Below, piece after piece: positions 7,523 to 7,620 of a stretch of 7,620 nucleotides of DNA; position 1 is the stretch's first letter; the number at the start of each line of letters is the position of its first letter. This DNA is from CAZPBC01 sp964584775. Lineage in GTDB: Bacteria; Chlamydiota; Chlamydiia; Chlamydiales; SLFE01. The notes beneath the pieces are model-generated. The model searched no databases, was not told the origin of the DNA, and saw only the letters and a list, made by a program, of their open reading frames with translations. The translations under genes were made by a program, and so were the position numbers. The DNA lies in contig CAZPBC010000066.1 in NCBI GenBank assembly GCA_964584775.1, positions 1 to 7,620 of the forward strand. The letters are read 5' to 3'.

Positions 7523-7620
7523 ATGCAACAGGAACGTTTTCAATGCCATGTCGCCGTCTGCCTCCTCCTTTTTCAAGAGAATCAAGTCCTTTTAATGAAA
7601 AGAGCTAATACCGGCTATGG
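7523..7620 (+). CDS. Nudix hydrolase, N-terminal part (runs off the right edge)
   Basis: Only 32 complete codons are present. After MQQERFQC they read HVAVCLLLFQENQVLLMKR and then ANTGYG. The pattern H-V-A-V-x-L-L-L followed by Q-V-L-L-x-x-R-x-x-N-T-G-Y is the usual first beta-strands of Nudix hydrolases of the MutT/ADP-ribose-pyrophosphatase-like group. In these the Nudix box, GX5EX7REUXEEXGU, follows some 15-25 residues later and so lies outside the window. Nudix enzymes hydrolyse nucleoside diphosphates linked to another moiety; the substrate cannot be told from this part. The ATG at 7523 follows the giant gene's TAG (7516-7518) by 4 bases. Only a weak AAAGA (7506-7510) lies upstream, so translational coupling to the giant gene is likely. 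Confidence 0.78.
   Translation, partial: MQQERFQCHVAVCLLLFQENQVLLMKRANTGY

Overview
The window is dominated by one very long gene. A 2347-residue open reading frame fills positions 475-7518 on the + strand with no interruption. It is followed after only 4 bases by the start of a second + strand gene, a Nudix-type hydrolase that runs off the right edge. To the left are about 300 bases of AT-rich and then pyrimidine-rich DNA with no convincing gene, and then a short coding remnant (about 298-432). The remnant matches only the C-terminal part of a DUF151 / bifunctional-nuclease domain. A perfect 11-bp inverted repeat (443-472) lies between the remnant's stop codon and the ATG of the giant gene.

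Organism: bacterial, moderately low GC by eye, with no clear Shine-Dalgarno sequence before the giant gene. A giant orphan alpha-helical protein, a Ser/Pro/Asn-rich N-terminus without acidic residues, and a DUF151 tail of the 'EIDCRPSDSI' type would all suit an environmental chlamydia (Parachlamydia/Waddlia/Simkania-like) or another intracellular bacterium. This is a weak inference. No rRNA, tRNA or taxon-specific marker lies in the window.

The giant protein matches no family I can name. Most of it, from about residue 330 to the end, reads as an irregular alpha-solenoid (HEAT/TPR-like helical hairpins). It has no signal peptide and no membrane segment that I can see. Its first 300 residues look different: they are richer in Gly, Pro and beta-like segments. 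They contain a pattern reminiscent of a nucleotidyltransferase-fold head: Gly106-Ser107, Asp160-x-Asp162, and a later strand with Asp260/Asp262. If that resemblance is real, the protein would be a nucleotide-transfer head on a very long helical scaffold. It would be co-transcribed with a Nudix hydrolase, an enzyme class that cleaves nucleoside-diphosphate-linked compounds. That pairing is the most interesting hypothesis here and is labelled as speculative.

The left flank looks like a scar. An AT-rich stretch holds an 11-bp direct repeat and a sequence resembling an IS21-type element end, and it abuts a 5'-truncated DUF151 gene. The giant gene's own upstream region is therefore unusually compact, and the inverted repeat may serve as terminator, operator or leader hairpin.
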